This document shows, piece by piece, positions 8,040 to 13,667 of a DNA stretch of 13,674 nt (positions are counted from its first letter, which is position 1; each line of letters opens with the position of its first letter). Under the pieces are notes generated by a model that saw nothing but the letters and a program-made list of their open reading frames with translations, searched no databases and was not told where the DNA came from. Origin of the DNA: CAZUAQ01 sp964618455. GTDB taxonomy: Bacteria > Planctomycetota > Phycisphaerae > UBA1845 > PWPN01. The position numbers were made by a program, and so were the translations under genes. The DNA lies in assembly GCA_964618455.1 (NCBI GenBank), contig CAZUAQ010000090.1:1-13674 (forward strand), written 5' to 3'.

Positions 8040-8792
8040 CTAGTCGCTGGATGGCTCACGGAACGCATAGCCGACGCCGCGAACGGTCTTGATCCATGGG
8101 GAGGCGTCGTTGAGCTTCTTTCGTAGCGCGGTGATGTGCACATCAATCGTTCGATCCGTGACCGCGACGCTGGTTCCGAGCACCTTGTCGATCAGATCGC
8201 TCCGGCGGAGAACCCGTCCGCGAGCGCCCATGAGTGCTTTGAGTACGCGGAACTCCATGGCGGTCAGGGAGACGGCCGTGCCGCTCACGGTGACTTCGAA
8301 GCGGCTGCTGTCGAGTTTGATCGGACCGTAGGAGAGGACTTCGCTGTCAAATTCGCGACCTTCCGTCCGTCGAAGCACCGCCGACACCCGCGCGATCAAC
8401 AGCTTCATGGAGAAGGGTTTCGTGACGTAGTCATCCGCTCCCAGGGCGAAACCCACCAATTCGTCGGACTCCTCGGCCTTGGCGGTCAGCATGATGATCG
8501 GCAGCGAGGCCGTGCGCGGCTCCTTGCGGATCTGTGCGATGATTTCGTCCCCCGACTGCTCCGGAAGCATGCGATCGAGAATGACCAGGTGGGGCGGGTC
8601 GCGGCGAATCTCCTGCAATGCGCTGCTGCCATCATGAACCGCCCGGCAGCGATACCCTTCGCGCTCCAGGTTGTATTGAAGCAGGTCCGCCAGATCGCCT
8701 TCATCTTCCACAAGAAGGATGCTCTTGTTTGGTTTCACGGAGGGTCCTGCCTTCGAGGAGGGTTTCGGGCGCAATTCCTGGGTCGGATTCAT
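8040..8792 (-). CDS. phoB: PhoB-type response regulator (OmpR family, winged helix)
   Basis: A 250-residue regulator with a receiver domain (about 24-140) and an OmpR-type DNA-binding domain (about 150-247). Receiver residues are complete: acidic pocket Glu29-Asp30, phospho-acceptor Asp73 (LVILDRMLP), Thr103 and Lys125 (TKPFS). The DNA-binding end (DRTIDVHITALRKKL, then KTVRGVGYAF) is very PhoB-like. Compared with the E. coli PhoB recognition helix, Arg200 and Arg201 are replaced by Thr221 and Ala222, while equivalents of Arg193, His198, Arg203, Thr217 and Arg219 are kept. The first ~23 residues are low complexity. GTG at 8738 has AGGA six bases upstream and would give 232 residues, close to PhoB's 229; the ATG at 8792 has a weak ribosome site beside a small hairpin (CTGGT/ACCAG, 8793-8805). 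Either start is possible. The kinase gene follows after 36 bp. Confidence 0.94.
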   Translation of the reverse strand: MNPTQELRPKPSSKAGPSVKPNKSILLVEDEGDLADLLQYNLEREGYRCRAVHDGSSALQEIRRDPPHLVILDRMLPEQSGDEIIAQIRKEPRTASLPIIMLTAKAEESDELVGFALGADDYVTKPFSMKLLIARVSAVLRRTEGREFDSEVLSYGPIKLDSSRFEVTVSGTAVSLTAMEFRVLKALMGARGRVLRRSDLIDKVLGTSVAVTDRTIDVHITALRKKLNDASPWIKTVRGVGYAFREPSSD

Positions 8793-8849
8793 CTGGTGTT
8801 ACCAGCCTAACGGGGTGCCACGCGACGTCTCATTCATCAAGAGCACGCT

Positions 8850-8855
8850 ATTGTA
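8850..8855 (-). promoter_or_regulatory. Candidate -10 element of the regulator-kinase operon
   Basis: Reading leftward, TACAAT (8855-8850) matches the sigma-70 -10 consensus at five of six bases and begins 8 bp after the last of the 7-bp direct repeats. At 16-17 bp spacing the would-be -35 is GC-rich and unlike TTGACA, as expected for an activator-dependent promoter. The predicted leader to the ATG at 8792 is about 50 bases. Confidence 0.45.
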
Positions 8856-8863
8856 ACTCTCGA

Positions 8864-8892
8864 CGCTAAGATCGCGCTAAGCAAATGTAAAG
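8864..8892 (-). promoter_or_regulatory. Pho-box-like direct repeats upstream of the regulator gene
   Basis: Reading leftward there are three 7-base units separated by 4 bp: CTTTACA (8892-8886), CTTAGCG (8881-8875) and CTTAGCG (8870-8864). The last two are identical, and the period is exactly 11 bp, one helical turn. This is the architecture of PhoB-family sites (E. coli CTGTCAT repeats; cyanobacterial CTTAACC-like repeats). An A-run (minus strand, around 8898-8905) lies just upstream, and a TACAAT hexamer 8 bp downstream. It is inferred to be the operator through which the PhoB-type protein controls its own operon. Confidence 0.5.
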
Positions 8893-8957
8893 AACACTTT
8901 TTTTCTGGGAAGAATTCGTAAGGCACGGTGAGATCAGGAGTAAGGTTTGGTCATGCT

Positions 8958-9512
8958 CTATTTCACCAACGGCAGGACTTGTTTGAAGGCTCCTGTTCCC
9001 GCCTGTCCGAGCCACTCGAACAGCAGCGATTCCAGGGTGGTCAGCACGGCACCCGAGCTCCGCATCCGTTCGAGGCCCACGCGGTGATCCTGCCCGCGAC
9101 GGGAGCCGACGGCATCCACGCAGACGCAGGGGATGTAACCCAGCCGGAGCAGGTCGAGGACGGTCTGCAGCACACACACGTGTGTTTCGATTCCACAGAC
9201 CACGACATGAGGGCGGCCGAGTTCGGTCAGATGATCGAGAACCGGGTCCACGCAGGCGCTGAACCGGGTCTTTTCGATACACGGCCGGTCACCCAGTTTC
9301 TCCCGAATCGCCTCCTGGGTGGAGCCCAGGCCCTGCGGATACTGTTCCGTGGCGAGGACGGGAACGGCCAGGATATCGGCCCCCCTGATAAGCTTGCCGG
9401 AGGTCGCGGCGATGACGTCATGATGCTCGATCACCGGGAGAAGTTTTTCCTGGAGATCGACAACCAGCAGCACGCTGTCTTCAGGGCGAAGCATGATGGG
9501 GGGCGGGTTCAT
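8958..9512 (-). CDS. Isochorismatase-family cysteine hydrolase (YcaC/ISOC-like)
   Basis: A 184-residue cytosolic alpha/beta hydrolase of the isochorismatase-like family. The catalytic triad is visible: Asp19 (LLVVDLQEK), Lys81 (IEKTRFSA) and Cys113 in GIETHVCVLQT. The ATEQYPQGLGST stretch (54-65) and the GIETHVCVLQTVLDLL run are typical of the YcaC / ISOC1-ISOC2 branch, whose substrates are mostly unknown, rather than of true isochorismatases or nicotinamidases. Length is normal for the family. The ATG at 9512 follows GAGGAA with about six bases of spacing. It lies 92 bp downstream of the class I aminotransferase on the same strand, with a stem-loop between, and 165 bp upstream of the regulator gene. 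Nothing in the context fixes its substrate. Confidence 0.92.
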   Translation of the reverse strand: MNPPPIMLRPEDSVLLVVDLQEKLLPVIEHHDVIAATSGKLIRGADILAVPVLATEQYPQGLGSTQEAIREKLGDRPCIEKTRFSACVDPVLDHLTELGRPHVVVCGIETHVCVLQTVLDLLRLGYIPCVCVDAVGSRRGQDHRVGLERMRSSGAVLTTLESLLFEWLGQAGTGAFKQVLPLVK

Positions 9513-9573
9513 TGCGCGTTCCTCGAGTCCTGTGAGTCCAGCTCCGGGAGAAACGTGCGATCGAGATGCGGGC

Positions 9574-9602
9574 GTGTGATCGGTTCAGGCGCCGATCCAC
9601 AC
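9574..9602 (-). terminator. Stem-loop just after the class I aminotransferase gene
   Basis: GTGTGATCGG (9574-9583) pairs with CCGATC plus ACAC (9592-9602), with one unpaired C and an 8-base loop. It starts 2-3 bases past the stop codon at 9605. No T-run follows on the minus strand, so it may be a Rho-assisted terminator, an mRNA 3'-end stabiliser or an attenuator between the aminotransferase and the isochorismatase-like gene, rather than a classic intrinsic terminator. Confidence 0.4.
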
Positions 9603-9604
9603 AT

Positions 9605-10744
9605 TCACGCGGTCGACGTGCCCCGGGCCAGGTTGCAGAGAATTTCGCATCCCTTTTTCAGTTTCTCGTCCGACGTGGCGTAGCTGAGACGGAAGTGCGT
9701 ATCCACCTCGCTGAAGACGGATCCGGGAATGATCAGGACGTTGTTGCGGATCGCCTCTTCCACGAACGCCATGGCGTTGGGGAAGCTTCTCGGGATGCGT
9801 GGAAAGTAGTAGAAGCCGCCATCCGGACGCGTCAGTTCGAAGGCGGGCGCAAGCAGATCGTGGACCATGTCGCGCTTGGACCGGTAGGCATCGACGTGCC
9901 CGCTGAGATCGACGTCGAGCGCGGCCAGCCCACCGTGCTGCACGATGCTCGGCGCGCAGACAAACGTATACTGCTGAAGCTTGGTCATCTCCTCGATGAG
10001 ATAACGCGGCCCGGCAGCGTAACCCAGCCGCCAGCCGGTCATGCCGTAGCTCTTGCCGAACCCTCGCAGCAGAAGCGTACTCTCCGGCGCGAATCCGTAG
10101 CCCGAAGGGCAGGGTGCGTCGTAAGTCAGCTGCTGGTAGATCTCATCGAGAATGAGGATCAGATCGTGACGCCGGGCGAATTCGGAAGCCGCGCGAAGTT
10201 CCTCAGCGGAGAGGACCACGCCGGTGGGGTTGCTGGGCGTCGCCAGGATCATGATTTTCGTGCGGGCGGTGAGCTTTTCTTCCCACCCAGCGGGATCGAA
10301 CCGGAACTCGGGATAGGTGTCGACAAAGACGCACGTCCCGCCGATCAGCCGGATGGCATGCTTGTAAATGACGAAATACGGATCGCCGAGCAGAACTTCG
10401 TCATCCGGGTCAAGCAAGGCCATCAGCGCCAACTGGATACCACCGGAGACACCGGAGGTGACCAGGACGGACGGCGAAAACCCGAACTCGCGCTCAAGGT
10501 CGGCGGTGATTCGATCGCGCAGTTCCGGAATGCCCTGCGTGACGGTGTAGCCGTTCTTGCGACCGTTGACAGCCTCGATCACAGCCCGGCGAGCTTCCTC
10601 GGGGACGTCGTAATCCGGTTGCCCGATCGAGAGATTGATCGGATCCTCGAGCTTGGCCCCCAAGTCGAACACCTTGCGGATGCCGGAAGCGTCCACCGAT
10701 CGACTTCGTCGGGAAAGCAAACGGGACGAATCGTGGTCCACCAT
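9605..10744 (-). CDS. Class I/II PLP-dependent aminotransferase (aspartate/aromatic aminotransferase-like)
   Basis: A 379-residue fold-type I aminotransferase, cytosolic, moving an amino group between an amino acid and a 2-oxoacid. Seen: LSIGQPDYDVP (38-48), NGYTVTQGIPELR (64-76), ILATPSNPTG (166-175; Asn172 binds PLP), LILDEIYQ (197-204; Asp200 and Tyr203), GFGKSYGMTGWRLGY (228-242; Lys231 forms the Schiff base) and FRLSYA (351-356; Arg352 binds the substrate carboxylate). Every catalytic residue is present and the length is normal for the AspC/MtnE-like subgroup. The start at 10744 (ATG then GTG) has only a distant AGGA upstream, so it is moderately sure; the N-terminal SRRSRSVDASGIRKVFDLG looks native. 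The overlapping 409-codon frame on the plus strand is a shadow. The amino acid specificity cannot be read from the sequence. Confidence 0.94.
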   Translation of the reverse strand: MVDHDSSRLLSRRSRSVDASGIRKVFDLGAKLEDPINLSIGQPDYDVPEEARRAVIEAVNGRKNGYTVTQGIPELRDRITADLEREFGFSPSVLVTSGVSGGIQLALMALLDPDDEVLLGDPYFVIYKHAIRLIGGTCVFVDTYPEFRFDPAGWEEKLTARTKIMILATPSNPTGVVLSAEELRAASEFARRHDLILILDEIYQQLTYDAPCPSGYGFAPESTLLLRGFGKSYGMTGWRLGYAAGPRYLIEEMTKLQQYTFVCAPSIVQHGGLAALDVDLSGHVDAYRSKRDMVHDLLAPAFELTRPDGGFYYFPRIPRSFPNAMAFVEEAIRNNVLIIPGSVFSEVDTHFRLSYATSDEKLKKGCEILCNLARGTSTA

Positions 10745-10860
10745 GGCGAGGGCGATCCTGTCGTGAAGTCAAAGGGGATATCAGAGAGGCGGTAGGATTC
10801 GAGAGTGACGTTCGCGCGCGGGAGACTCCGTCGACCTCACGCGATGAACCCGGGCAGGGG

Positions 10861-10895
10861 TAGACCCAGACGGGGCAGACCCAGACGGGGCAGAC
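10861..10895. repeat. 15-bp GC-rich tandem repeat with flanking 9-bp direct repeats
   Basis: Two tandem copies of a 15-bp unit ending in CAGACCCAGACGGGG (10861-10875, first base T instead of C; 10876-10890) are followed by a partial third copy (CAGAC). The array is flanked by CCGGGCAGG at 10850-10858 and 10910-10918. It fills the gap downstream of the small basic protein gene. On the minus strand CGGGG/CCCCG can form a hairpin, but there is no T-run. It may stabilise or end that transcript, or be a slippage product. Confidence 0.6.
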
Positions 10896-10919
10896 GGACC
10901 CCGCCTCATCCGGGCAGGC

Positions 10920-11126
10920 TTACTTACTCTCGTCTTCTTCCTTGGTCTTCTTCTTCTTCTTGCCGACGACCATCGTGCGGTTGGCGACCTTGGGAAGCCC
11001 GAGGACACTCTTTTCCTCGTTCCAGCGATCCTGGTCGGTCAGTTTCGTAATACGCTCCGCCCGGGTCAGGACGTTCCGGTGACGCGCCAGGGCGCCGGAG
11101 GTCTTGAGTGAACGATCCATGGACAT
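10920..11126 (-). CDS. PVC-superphylum signature small basic protein
   Basis: A 68-residue strongly basic protein. It begins MSMDRSLKTSG, has the core NVLTRAERI (18-26) and LGLPKV (42-47), and ends in a lysine run followed by a short acidic-basic tail (KKKKK at about 56-60). This matches, from memory, the small basic protein found across Planctomycetes, Verrucomicrobia and Chlamydiae and described as a PVC signature protein, thought to act with nucleic acid or the ribosome; the exact role is not settled. AGGAG lies about 10 bases before the ATG at 11126; Met3 at 11120 is an alternative start. A TATACT -10-like hexamer precedes it by about 50 bp. The gene is too short for function prediction from motifs, but the pattern is distinctive, and it is the main taxonomic marker in the window. 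Confidence 0.85.
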   Translation of the reverse strand: MSMDRSLKTSGALARHRNVLTRAERITKLTDQDRWNEEKSVLGLPKVANRTMVVGKKKKKTKEEDESK

Positions 11127-11174
11127 ATCGACTGCTCTCCTGTTCTCTCACGTCGTCAAAATGCCGAACGGGCC

Positions 11175-11180
11175 AGTATA
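11175..11180 (-). promoter_or_regulatory. -10-like hexamer upstream of the small basic protein gene
   Basis: TATACT (11180-11175, minus strand) lies in CGGCTATACTGG, 48 bp before the ATG at 11126. Eleven of twelve bases agree with the block before the DegT gene. At 17 bp spacing the -35 position reads TACAAA, a poor match. It falls in the 94-bp gap after the SPOR-like gene, so the small protein probably has its own promoter. Confidence 0.4.
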
Positions 11181-11220
11181 GCCGATGGCGAATGGTTTTT
11201 GTACCCGCCCCGACCAGGGC

Positions 11221-12351
11221 TCAGGGCTCTTTTTTGATGAAGGGGGCGTGGAAGGTGTACCTCGCCTGGGCGCCGAATTCCCGCCGATAGTCCTTGCCGA
11301 GAGCGACGATCTCGTCGGCCAGCGATTCGGCCTTTTCTTTGCCGCCGGACTGGTCGTAATCGAATCCCCGCTGAGAGATGAGTAGCCACCCGCCATTCCG
11401 GGCTGAGCGTTCGAGCGTGGTGCCCACACCCTTGGACGCCAGCCATTGCCGGGCGTGCTCGGCGTCCGAGCGGTCCTCGCGATTAAAGTACTGCAGGATG
11501 ATGTAGTTGAGCCCGGACTCCCGCCCGGAGCGGGTCCGGGGAGGTTCGGATTCGGTGCGGGCGGTCGGGGGGGCGGTGCCGCCGACCGATCCCCGGGCGG
11601 TGCCTTCCGAGCCGGAGGAGGTCGATTCGCCCGAGTCCCCGCCGTCCTCTCCGGTGGCCAGCACGGAGGGATCGGGTTGTTCCTTTCGCACGTCGGGAAT
11701 TTCGACACCGTCAACCTGCTCCGAGGGGGTGGAGTTAGGGACGGTGCCGGTCAACGGGGCGGCGCTGGAGAGTTTGCCGATCTGGAACGTGATGATGAAC
11801 AGAATCAGCAGACCACCGCTGGCGATGACAAGGTTCATCAGGCTCAGGGAGAGGACCAGGCGTCCGTCGCCGTAGTGCACCACCGGTTCAGGGGTGTCGT
11901 CCCCATCGTCCTGCGTGGCATCCCCATCCGCAGTGAAGGTTGAACCCCCGGAAAGGTCGGTCCCGCGCGGGGCGGCAGGACGTGCGGAAAGGGAATGGGA
12001 TTTCTCCGCTGCCAGATCCTTCGTCGTCCGATCGAGGGGCATGGACTTCGATTTGTCAGGCGTGATCTTGTCGACGGGACCCTCCATCGACTCGTGGGCC
12101 TTCTTCCGGTCATCGGAATCCGGGGATTTCGGTTCGGCCGAGGCCGTCGCGTCGGCGGGAGTCGAGGGGGGCGATTCCTCGGACTTGCCGATGTTCTCCG
12201 GGTCCGTCTCTTTTGAGCCGGTCTCTTTCGACCCCGCCTCTTTCGATGAAGTCTTCCACCACTTGGGCAGGGCGAGATTGTCCTGCTTCTTGCCCTTGGA
12301 ATGGCTGTCGATCACTTCAAACAGCGCCGGCGCGTGTTTTGATTTGGCCAC
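11221..12351 (-). CDS. Single-pass membrane protein with disordered arms and a SPOR-like C-terminus
   Basis: From GTG at 12351 the protein has 376 residues; it would be 391 from an ATG at 12396. The GTG is preferred because the protein then starts with AKSKHAPALFEVI, a compact motif I believe recurs at the start of planctomycete proteins of this type, and GAAAGGG lies about 9 bases upstream. Residues 20-160 are Ser/Lys/Asp/Glu/Pro-rich and look disordered, with a pentapeptide repeat at 36-50. One membrane helix spans about 165-192, followed by a Ser/Gly/Pro/Thr-rich linker to about 278. The last ~95 residues (NYIILQYF, HARQWLASKGVGTTL, WLLISQRGF, AESLADEIVALGKDY) have the strand-helix pattern of a SPOR domain, which binds peptidoglycan or envelope partners. 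Function is unknown; a cell-envelope role is inferred. Confidence 0.8.
   Translation of the reverse strand: MAKSKHAPALFEVIDSHSKGKKQDNLALPKWWKTSSKEAGSKETGSKETDPENIGKSEESPPSTPADATASAEPKSPDSDDRKKAHESMEGPVDKITPDKSKSMPLDRTTKDLAAEKSHSLSARPAAPRGTDLSGGSTFTADGDATQDDGDDTPEPVVHYGDGRLVLSLSLMNLVIASGGLLILFIITFQIGKLSSAAPLTGTVPNSTPSEQVDGVEIPDVRKEQPDPSVLATGEDGGDSGESTSSGSEGTARGSVGGTAPPTARTESEPPRTRSGRESGLNYIILQYFNREDRSDAEHARQWLASKGVGTTLERSARNGGWLLISQRGFDYDQSGGKEKAESLADEIVALGKDYRREFGAQARYTFHAPFIKKEP
12202..12246 (-). repeat. Three 15-bp coding repeats (pentapeptide SKE-A/T-G/D)
   Basis: Within the SPOR-like gene, residues 36-50 read SKEAG, SKETG, SKETD, encoded by three diverged 15-bp units. The repeats lie in the disordered cytoplasmic arm, where length changes would be tolerated. 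The unit length equals that of the noncoding repeat at 10861-10895, but the sequences are unrelated. Confidence 0.6.
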
Positions 12352-12377
12352 GAGTGCACGCCCTTTCGTCCTGAACC

Positions 12378-12396
12378 ATGCTCGTTGCGCGAGCAT
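12378..12396. promoter_or_regulatory. Perfect inverted repeat between divergent genes
   Basis: ATGCTCG (12378-12384), a 5-base spacer TTGCG, and CGAGCAT (12390-12396). It lies 27-45 bases upstream of the GTG start at 12351 and just downstream of a promoter candidate for that gene. It could be a leader hairpin or a dimeric repressor site. It also includes the alternative ATG at 12396. Confidence 0.4.
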
Positions 12397-12409
12397 TCCC
12401 GATCATTCA

Positions 12410-12437
12410 AGGATACGCTTTCTCATACCAGATTCAA
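12410..12437 (-). promoter_or_regulatory. Promoter candidate for the SPOR-like gene
   Basis: TTGAAT (12437-12432) and TATCCT (12415-12410) on the minus strand are separated by 16 bp; each matches its consensus at four of six bases. TTGAAT recurs at 12410-12405. The predicted transcript would start near 12403, putting the inverted repeat at 12378-12396 at the very start of the leader. Confidence 0.35.
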
Positions 12438-12537
12438 GCGTCCTCCGTTGCGAGGGATTTCCCCGATCCTTTCCGTGCGTCCGCCGAACCGGTCGCGCGT
12501 ATTGAACAACCTCGTGGCTGATCGTACGCTTTCAGGG

Positions 12538-13575
12538 ATGAAGATGAGGAGAAGAAACCCGAGGCGCCAGGTGCGAACAATGGCGGGAATGCTGCTGGGG
12601 ATCATGCTCATCGGGTCGGCCGGGTGCCTCGTGGAGGAGACCCGTCCCGCTCCCGGTCAGACGCGCGTGGTCGAGGAGCCCGTTACCCAGGGCAAGTTTC
12701 GGCTGTACGTGCCGACCGGCTACGATCCGCAGCGCTCCACCGCGCTGCTGGTCACCTGCCACGGCACGCCACCCTATGACACCGCCGATCGCCAGTTACG
12801 TGAATGGCGCGGTCTGGCGGAGGCCAAGGGCTTTCTCGTCGTCGCTCCGGAACTGGTCGGCACGCGCGGAGATCTGCCGTCCGACCCGGCCGCGCAGATC
12901 GAACGGCAGCGTAAGGATGAACGCCTGATTCTCCAGGCGGTGCGGCGCGTCAAGGCGGCCTACAGCATCGACGAGAACCGCGTGTTTCTGAACGGGTGGT
13001 CGGCCGGGGCGCATGCGGTGCTGTTCACGGGCCTGAGGAATCCGGACGTCTTCCGCGCCCTGGCGATCCGGCAGGGCACGTTCCGGGAGGAATTTGTCGA
13101 GCCCTGCATCCCGTTTCTGGACCGCTATCAAGCGGTGCTCGTGAACTACAGCGACCTCGACCCCCTCGACAATTCCGAGCCGATGATCGACTGGCTTCGC
13201 CGCCACGAGATCGAGCCGATGGTGCAGATCCGCGCCACCGGCCACAAGCGCGATCCGGAACGGGTCTTCAACTTTTTCATGCATGTCCTGCGCAGCCGGC
13301 CCTACGTGCGCGTCGTGGTCCTGGAAAGTCCGAGCGACCCGATGGAAATCCAGTTCAAAGCCAGAACCTCGTTCGAGCCCAAGCGCTATCTCTGGGATTT
13401 CGGCGACAACTCGCGCTCGGACCAGGCGGAACCGGTCCACACCTACGTCGAACCGGGGCTGTACACCGTCAAGTTCGCCGCCTGGACCGAGTCCGGCAAG
13501 CCCAAGGTGCGCTACATCCAGTTGAAAGTACCCAGTATCCGGCTGGGGAGCGAAGCTCCCGTTCCGGAGGAATGA
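12538..13575 (+). CDS. Lipoprotein esterase: alpha/beta hydrolase (PHB depolymerase/feruloyl esterase-like) plus C-terminal PKD domain
   Basis: Starting at ATG 12538 (345 residues) the protein has an Arg-rich N-terminus, a hydrophobic stretch and the lipobox SAGC (Cys30), so it should be exported and lipid-anchored. ATG 12544 is equally possible, since AGGG lies six bases before it. An alpha/beta-hydrolase domain spans about 50-250: oxyanion-type TCHGT (73-77), nucleophile Ser155 in NGWSAG, a likely acid at Asp206 or Asp208 (NYSDLDPLD) and His236 (ATGHKRDPE). This resembles LpqC/PHB-depolymerase/feruloyl esterases acting on polymeric or aromatic esters. A PKD domain follows (about 257-335), with YLWDFGDNS (284-292) and HTYVEPGLYTVKF (301-313), a common carbohydrate- or protein-binding module. 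The frame is open upstream to 12385, but that part lacks a signal peptide. It diverges from the SPOR-like gene. The substrate is unknown. Confidence 0.88.
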   Translation: MKMRRRNPRRQVRTMAGMLLGIMLIGSAGCLVEETRPAPGQTRVVEEPVTQGKFRLYVPTGYDPQRSTALLVTCHGTPPYDTADRQLREWRGLAEAKGFLVVAPELVGTRGDLPSDPAAQIERQRKDERLILQAVRRVKAAYSIDENRVFLNGWSAGAHAVLFTGLRNPDVFRALAIRQGTFREEFVEPCIPFLDRYQAVLVNYSDLDPLDNSEPMIDWLRRHEIEPMVQIRATGHKRDPERVFNFFMHVLRSRPYVRVVVLESPSDPMEIQFKARTSFEPKRYLWDFGDNSRSDQAEPVHTYVEPGLYTVKFAAWTESGKPKVRYIQLKVPSIRLGSEAPVPEE

Positions 13576-13649
13576 GGAGAAGCGTCGGTCAACGGAACAG
13601 GTCTTGATACCAGGGGGGGTTATACGCAGCGCAGGTAGAAATCGTGCGC

Positions 13650-13667
13650 GTTAGGCGCCTGTTAGGG
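13650..13667. repeat. Short direct repeat and palindrome near the right edge
   Basis: GTTAGGC (13650-13656) and GTTAGGG (13661-13667) are separated by 4 bp, and AGGCGCCT (13653-13660) is a perfect palindrome. The window ends 7 bases later, so the context cannot be judged. It lies downstream of the lipoprotein esterase gene, in a gap with no terminator I can see. Confidence 0.35.

Noticed and set aside
9566..10795. 409-codon open frame on the plus strand, longer than the aminotransferase it overlaps
   Set aside because: The minus-strand frame contains every class I aminotransferase motif; the plus-strand product resembles nothing and is a shadow.
13650..13667. Second 11-bp-period direct repeat (GTTAGGC/GTTAGGG) as another Pho-like box
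   Set aside because: The half-site differs from the one at 8864-8892, the copies are inexact, and no downstream promoter or gene is visible before the window ends.
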